Source: Epiperipatus broadwayi
Lineage: Eukaryota; Onychophora; Udeonychophora; Euonychophora; Peripatidae
Length of the DNA: 64,000 nt
Direction of reading: 5' to 3'
NCBI GenBank assembly: GCA_028023455.1
Contig: JAQFVV010012988.1
Span: 250,001 to 314,000, forward strand
Part shown: positions 58,596-64,000 of the stretch, piece after piece
How positions within the stretch are numbered: position 1 is the stretch's first letter
Layout: each line of letters starts with the position of its first letter
Made by a program: the position numbers and the translations under genes
Notes under the pieces: generated by a model
What the model was told of the DNA's origin: nothing
Database searches by the model: none
The model's input: only the letters and a program-made list of their open reading frames with translations

Positions 58596-59715
58596 TATAC
58601 GTTTACATTTGGGTATTAATACTTTCTCACCATATACCTTTTGTTAAGCTTTTTGAATTGTAGTGTTAAACAAAGAGTAATAAGAATTATATGCCTGAAG
58701 ATGTTTTAAAATCATTTTAAGGGGTTGCAGGTTTATGTTGTAGTTGTTTGTAGAATGCTTGAATTAATTATCTCAAAATTGGGTTAACCTTCTCCTTTTC
58801 ACTTGTTTTTATTGTTGTTGGTGAGCCTTATTATTTTATTAAAAGTTACGGAAGCCATTATATTATTTTTTATACTATTCAGACTTGGTTATCATAAATC
58901 TTACACTTTCTATTTTCCTAAGTAAAAATTAAATCAGGAAATCTTCAAAAATTCATTCATAGTTTTTATTATTCAACTTTTAATTAATCGCCTAATAACA
59001 AAAATTATATATAATATCAATAAAAGCGTGGGAGATCTTAAAGACAATCGTAGTATGTGCAAGTCTGAAATTTAACAATGTATTAATATAAAAATGGGGG
59101 GGGGGGGTAAACTTCCGATTGGGACGTTTGAAATGAGGTAAAAATAAAATAAAACTTTATATATGTGTGGGATTTCATAATTTCTGAGAATTACAATAAA
59201 CTATCGATTTAAGAAAATGACTTTTCATTAAAACTTTTTTTTACAAATAACAGGCAGGAGTTTTTATTTTAAAAAAATTCCTTGAAAACATTTTGTTTCA
59301 AAATAAATAGAGGATTCTAAGAACTTGTAATCTATAAAAGTTAATGGATGACAATCTACTAAAATGAAATTAAGTGTTTATTTTAACTTTTAAATCGCAA
59401 TAATTCTTTAAAATTCTATATGTAAATTGAATAGACACGATTAATTAGTTTTGAAAAACATTTTCTTGCCATTTTAAGTAGAAAAAAATCGTAATCTTAT
59501 AAATAAAAAATAAAACATCTGAAAAAATAACTCTCTGTTAGTATTAATTTTAGATTTCTTTTATTTAGAACGTAATTATTTAGTTCAATTAAAAATAAAT
59601 ATGGCAATAACTTTTGATTAAACTTATTCTGAAAAACTTGACGCTAGGAAGAAAAAAAATCAATTAAAAACTTTTTATTACATAATTTACTCATAATAGA
59701 AAATGTCAATAAACA
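58596..59715. other. AT-rich stretch, no gene seen
   Basis: G run at 59096-59107. No supported feature. Confidence 0.4.
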
Positions 59716-59822
59716 TCACATGACCACCACTTCTTATGCTTGTGTATAGCTGTTGTTAAAACATGCAAAATTCACTATACGTATTGCCACACACAGCAAG
59801 CTAGAGTAATCAATGAAAATGC
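59716..59822 (+). repeat. Family B repeat, copy B5 (fragment)
   Basis: Carries CATCACATGACCACCACTTC, TAGCTGTTGTTAAAACATGC and GCTAGAGTAATCAATG, then breaks off. Confidence 0.7.
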
Positions 59823-61267
59823 CCGTAATAAAAAACAAATTAAAGATTGTTAGGCAATATTAGTTAGCATTTAAAAAAGAAACAGTTACTTAATCCAGGA
59901 GTTATAATAATTAATTTTCAAGTTATATATCTGTGTTTCCTATTTGATCAATGATCCTCTAAACATCGGAAATTTAGATATTGAATAAAGAAGAAATGGT
60001 TTATATCAAATCATTCGAGATATGATGCCATCATAAGATGGAAAAGATTCAATGAATGGGGCAAAACGCCAAACTATCAAATATAGAAGAAAAGGGGTAT
60101 AATAAGAATGCTCTGTGGATTATATGTAAAAGCAGAAGGAATAGACTGAGTCACCATTTTATATAATAACGATCTGTTACAAAAAATTCTCAAGCCAAAA
60201 GATGGAGAGGCTATAATCTAAATGTGTAAAGAAGCATTTCAGTGAATGCTTATGAAAAACAGGAGAATGACAAAGAACAGCCATCATAGACCGTCTGCAT
60301 GACTATTCATGAGATTGAATGGTGGATGATGGTAATTAATTAATTTTTAATCAAATATTAACAAATAAATAAATAATAATAAAAAGTAGCTTTGAACAAA
60401 TAAAAAGAATATGAGTAATGTTAAAACTATAAAAACAAAATATCTTCCAAATATGACAAAAACAGTAACAAAACAAATGGCAAAACATTAATTCATCTAT
60501 ATATCTATGGTTTCGAAATTCATAAGCAGTTCAATCGCCAGACATACAAGCATTAGAATTGATTCTGGGAGTCCCAATCCACATAACAGTTAATAATCAA
60601 AATTCATGTATTTAATATGCAAATTAAGATGTATTGATTAGTTAAGGAATAACAGAATTAATATGTATGGATAATGATTTAAAATCATTTGTGTATTTAT
60701 TAAATAATTTTTTATTTAACATCAATCCTGCTAAAGAAAAAATACATGAAGGAAACGGTGACCTAATTAACCAAATGAATTCATAGAAAAGTTATATGAT
60801 TGTTAAAAAGGATTAGACGAAAACGGGGGATATTAAGGACATTATATATCCATCCCAATTTTTACACCAATTGTTTAAACTAAATGAGGTACTTATAGTG
60901 TTTTTAAATAAGCTTAATAATAAAAATAATTGCTAGAGTATGCAATTATTTGTGTAATAATGATTTAAAAGTTAACGGTTTATAAAAATTTATAGATGTA
61001 TCTAATCTATAATAAAGTTAAAATCTACCTATGAATTAAAAGAAATATAATAATTTTTGGATTAAAAACACTTTAGAATCATTTGCACAATTATTAAACT
61101 TCTTTTGCTTGAAATAAAATATGTTTATAAATTAAGTTTATTTAATATGAATATAAATAGTTTGTGGTGGGTTTTTAATTGCCACAAAGGGGCTAAAATT
61201 AAAAAAGTTATTTGATTTTGGAGCTTTGGAAATTATTCTTTTGCCATTACTAGTATAGTGAGTATTA
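59823..61267. other. AT-rich stretch with possible LINE scrap and a SINE-S fragment
   Basis: 59990-60340 is less AT-biased (AAAGATGGAGAGGC, GAATGGTGGATGATGGTAAT) and may be a decayed LINE 3' end, but I could not read a diagnostic motif. 60503-60600 (GAAATTCATAAGCAGTTCAA, GAATTGATTCTGGGAGTCCC) is a SINE-S fragment in minus orientation. No gene seen elsewhere. Confidence 0.35.
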
Positions 61268-62052
61268 CAATGATGGGCATCACATAATCACCATTTCCTG
61301 TGCTTACATAAACTGTTAATACATAGTGTCACCCAGTGCAAGCCTTAGGAATCAATGGATGCAAGAAGATTTGAGCATAGATTAACTATCTAATGCTTAC
61401 TCATCCAATATCCCTAGACTAGGTTCTAGAAGTTGCTCTTATCAGTGAGAAATCGTGGATCTCAGAGCACTGTGTTTACATCCTTGGATCATGTGCATTA
61501 CTTCAGCAGCCATATTTTATATGTTCTGTTAACAATGAAGCTAACAATCCAAAATTAAAACCCAATAAAATTTTCAATCCAGGCTCATTTGCTTGGGTAG
61601 TCATATATTTTGGGATCCTTAGTTTTTTAAAAATCACAATCACCATTATTCTATGATCAAAATTGGTAGAAAACCACTAAAACATTGCATGATTACCATT
61701 TCTTAAGCTTACACAAGTTGTTAAATCAGTAAAAATACAGTAGTGCCATCCAGGACAAGATTTGTACATAAAGTTTCTATCTAGTGCATATTTACACAGT
61801 ATCCTAAGACTAGTTTCTAGCTTTAGGATTTCTTCAGTCACTGCAGGAGGGTTGCACTAGATCCTAAGATCTAGGTGGGCTGCTTTCAGATCCAAGGCTT
61901 CTCAGTGATGAAAACCACAAGTTAGGAACTATTCTAAGAATGTTGGATGACTAGGCAGTAGATAGGATTTTGTGCACAAACCTTCTTGTATCCATTGATT
62001 ACTAAGGCTTGCACTGGGTGGCACTACTGTGTGGAGAGTTTGCTTCTGTATC
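61268..62052. repeat. Family B repeat, copy B6: tandem units with inverted return
   Basis: The first unit at 61268-61680 runs the full family length (CATCACATAATCACCATTTC through TTGGGATCCTTAGTTTTTTA). A second, shorter unit starts at 61683 (CATTGCATGATTACCATTTC). An inverted return follows at 61890-62040 (TCCATTGATTACTAAGGCTT, GTGTGGAGAGTTTGC). Confidence 0.75.
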
Positions 62053-63370
62053 AGTGCTCAACATCATTGCTGCAAAAATGTATTTAATAGAATTATAACT
62101 AAATGATTGAATCAAGATTTTTTATTGCATTCTAATGTTTGAGTTCAGATTTTCTCTTTTGCCAATTAGTTCTTATTTCAAGGTGACTTTACTTTTTAGT
62201 AATATGTAGCAAGAAATAGCCTATAGCCTCTCTTTCTGTATGAAGATATTCAATCCATATTGTAACACATTTTAAGTAATGAACAATATTAGTGTCAATA
62301 ACAATGCAGTCATATTTTTATCAGAAAGCAGTGCTAGAGGAAATGTCTATTTTAAGATAAGTTTAGCATAAACATATGTCTGAGCATTATTTTTTGTGAC
62401 AGCATCATTCTTCCTGTTTTACTTCATCTCCTAAGCTAATTATTAAATGCGGTATTCATTTGACTGATTTTTACTAATTTCTAATAAGGTACAAAAATAG
62501 TTTTTAATTTATCATGAACTAAAGCTGGACCTTTCAAATGTTCTCTCCTTGTGACCCTTTTATCTCAGCCAATAGTTTTACTATCCTGGGTATAAACGTA
62601 TATAAATTAGGAATGCGAATTAAAACATTTGTTAACAATAAGTCTAAAAAAAATTTATTGGGAAACAATTCTTTGGTATACATATGAATATAATTTTATC
62701 TTTCATTAAAGTCATATAATTTTATCTTTTATTAAAGACAAAGACAAATATTCCTACTAATAAGCAGGGGGTGCTTATTTTCTTTTACATAAAGAATTAA
62801 ATCTTAGATGAATGTTTGATACTGCAGGATACAGAACTTCTTTAACAAATTTTGCAAAGTTGACTGATATTTTCACTATTATAAGTTTAATGACATACTC
62901 TCCAGCTAGTGTTGCCAAACTGGGTTTGAATTAATGTTTGAACATTGGGTATCCAGAAATTTTTTTAATTTGCTAAAACCTCAAATTTAATTATGTGACC
63001 CCTTATGAAGTCACAACTGACACTTTGGAAAGTCCTGATCTAAAATTAGAATTTTTTTTTACTAAATGAAGGCATGTTATTTAAAGCATGCCTTAATATA
63101 AACCATGTTATGCAAAAAGAAATTTGTCAAAAATATACATAGTGGTTGATGGATATAAGAACTTTTAAATATTCTTTCTATGAAAATCTCTTATTAAAAG
63201 TTATATCTTAAATACAATATTAACATTACAGAACTTTATCTAAATTTTTAAATATAATACTATTTAAGACTTTGAGTGCGGAAGTGATGAAGCAAAAAGG
63301 CATGATTCATGGCATACTCTGACAGTTCCACTCTATAACTGCACTAAGCCATGCAGAGTGATTGAATGAT
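62053..63370. other. AT-rich stretch, no gene seen
   Basis: No supported feature. All frames are short. Confidence 0.4.
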
Positions 63371-63476
63371 TTATTGTTTAGGAATTCATGAGAAGTTTAA
63401 ACTCTAAATCTGTCAGACCTGGAGCCATGACTCAGTGACCTTCAATTCCAGAATCTCCAACTATTCAGAGCAAAGA
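63371..63476 (-). repeat. tRNA-related SINE fragment (family S)
   Basis: Plus-strand text TTATTGTTTAGGAATTCATG, GAAGTTTAAACTC and GACCTTCAATTCCAGAATCT matches the family S copies at 33.0 and 45.1 kb. Confidence 0.5.
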
Positions 63477-64000
63477 ATTAAATGTGTAGGCTTCAATTAC
63501 AATTTGCATTTATCATTGATAAGGTGAGTTGCTTTCAATATTATAATTCATGGCTTGAAAATTTAAAATGGTAAAGTCAAAGATTTAATATTGGATTTAT
63601 AAATAATCTAAGGATCAGAGTAACAATTTTAAATAGTAGGATGAAGTTTTAGATAAGTTATTATAAAAAACAGACCATTGTTAATGAATAATATGTGTAG
63701 TGTAATTTTGCTATGCCACTCTCACATAAGATAGGAACTATTTTCTATCTGCTTTTAACACCTTTTAGAGGAATGTAATCATAAACATATGATCAAAGAT
63801 ACAAAAAAGATGACCTCCAAGATGCGTATTTTGTGCTGAATCAGCAGTCATCAATTGATCCAGATTACAATTTCTTACACATATCTTTATCATTTCATTA
63901 TTCAATATATACAAATAGCCATTTTTTACAATTTAACTGATAATTACCAAACTTACTACTCTCAGACGTTTACACAAACCACTTGATTGAAGTACATTAA
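63477..64000. other. AT-rich stretch with a decayed family A piece
   Basis: 63815-63885 (GCGTATTTTGTGCTGAATCA, GTCATCAATTGATCCAGATT) is a faint family A left-arm match. No gene. Confidence 0.35.

Overview
This is an AT-rich stretch of animal genomic DNA dominated by repeats. It has no operons, no bacterial-type gene spacing and no rRNA. It does contain many eukaryotic transposon classes: a Ty3/Gypsy LTR element, several APE-type LINEs, an RTE-like LINE, hAT, Tigger/pogo-like and Helitron elements, tRNA-derived SINEs, foldback MITEs and long microsatellites. The mixture points to an invertebrate metazoan. I cannot name the phylum from the sequence alone.

Layout. 0.35-0.8 kb: LINE 3' remnant. 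1.7-2.8 kb: Tigger-like element carrying a small hAT-like MITE. 3.2-5.9 kb: a foldback-family repeat (family A) split by a 2.15-kb insertion with LTR-like ends and a 4-bp target duplication. 6.96-12.41 kb: a nearly complete Gypsy element (LTRs, primer site, gag-pol, polypurine tract, 5-bp target duplication) with two frameshifts and three stops. 13.0-13.9 kb: complete family A foldback. 14.07-20.4 kb: minus-strand two-ORF LINE (LINE-A), nearly full length but decayed. 20.5-22.75 kb: family B hairpin and a LINE-C fragment with two exact-looking internal duplications. 23.58-24.30 kb: the only intact gene-like ORF, a 239-residue His/Tyr-rich protein with a myristoylation-type N terminus. 25.05-28.85 kb: a three-level nest (old plus-strand RTE fragment, then family B repeat, then younger minus-strand RTE with an 8-bp target duplication).

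30.2-31.85 kb: hAT remnant with a dimerisation-domain fragment. 32.1-32.6 kb: reverse-transcriptase scrap. 33.21-33.81 kb: short Helitron that keeps the end of a PIF1-type helicase. 34.18-35.49 kb: second Tigger-like copy with a CENP-B-type helix-turn-helix remnant. 35.5-39.7 kb: family A foldbacks and an RTE tail. 40.75-41.19 kb: long (ATA)n tract. 42.36-42.60 kb: GATA/GATG tract. 43.8-46.5 kb: family B, two LINE-C fragments and a foldback MITE. 46.9-52.57 kb: a decayed plus-strand copy related to LINE-A, cut by a 500-N assembly gap. 53.2-64.0 kb: family A, B and E repeats, hairpins, a 93-bp retroposed tRNA-like element with an 11-bp target duplication, and long AT-rich stretches in which I see no gene.

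No part of the window works as a pathway. The interest lies in the nested insertion history, several possibly undescribed repeat families, and one unrecognised protein gene. All element assignments come from reading motifs and aligning repeats by eye; no database search was run.
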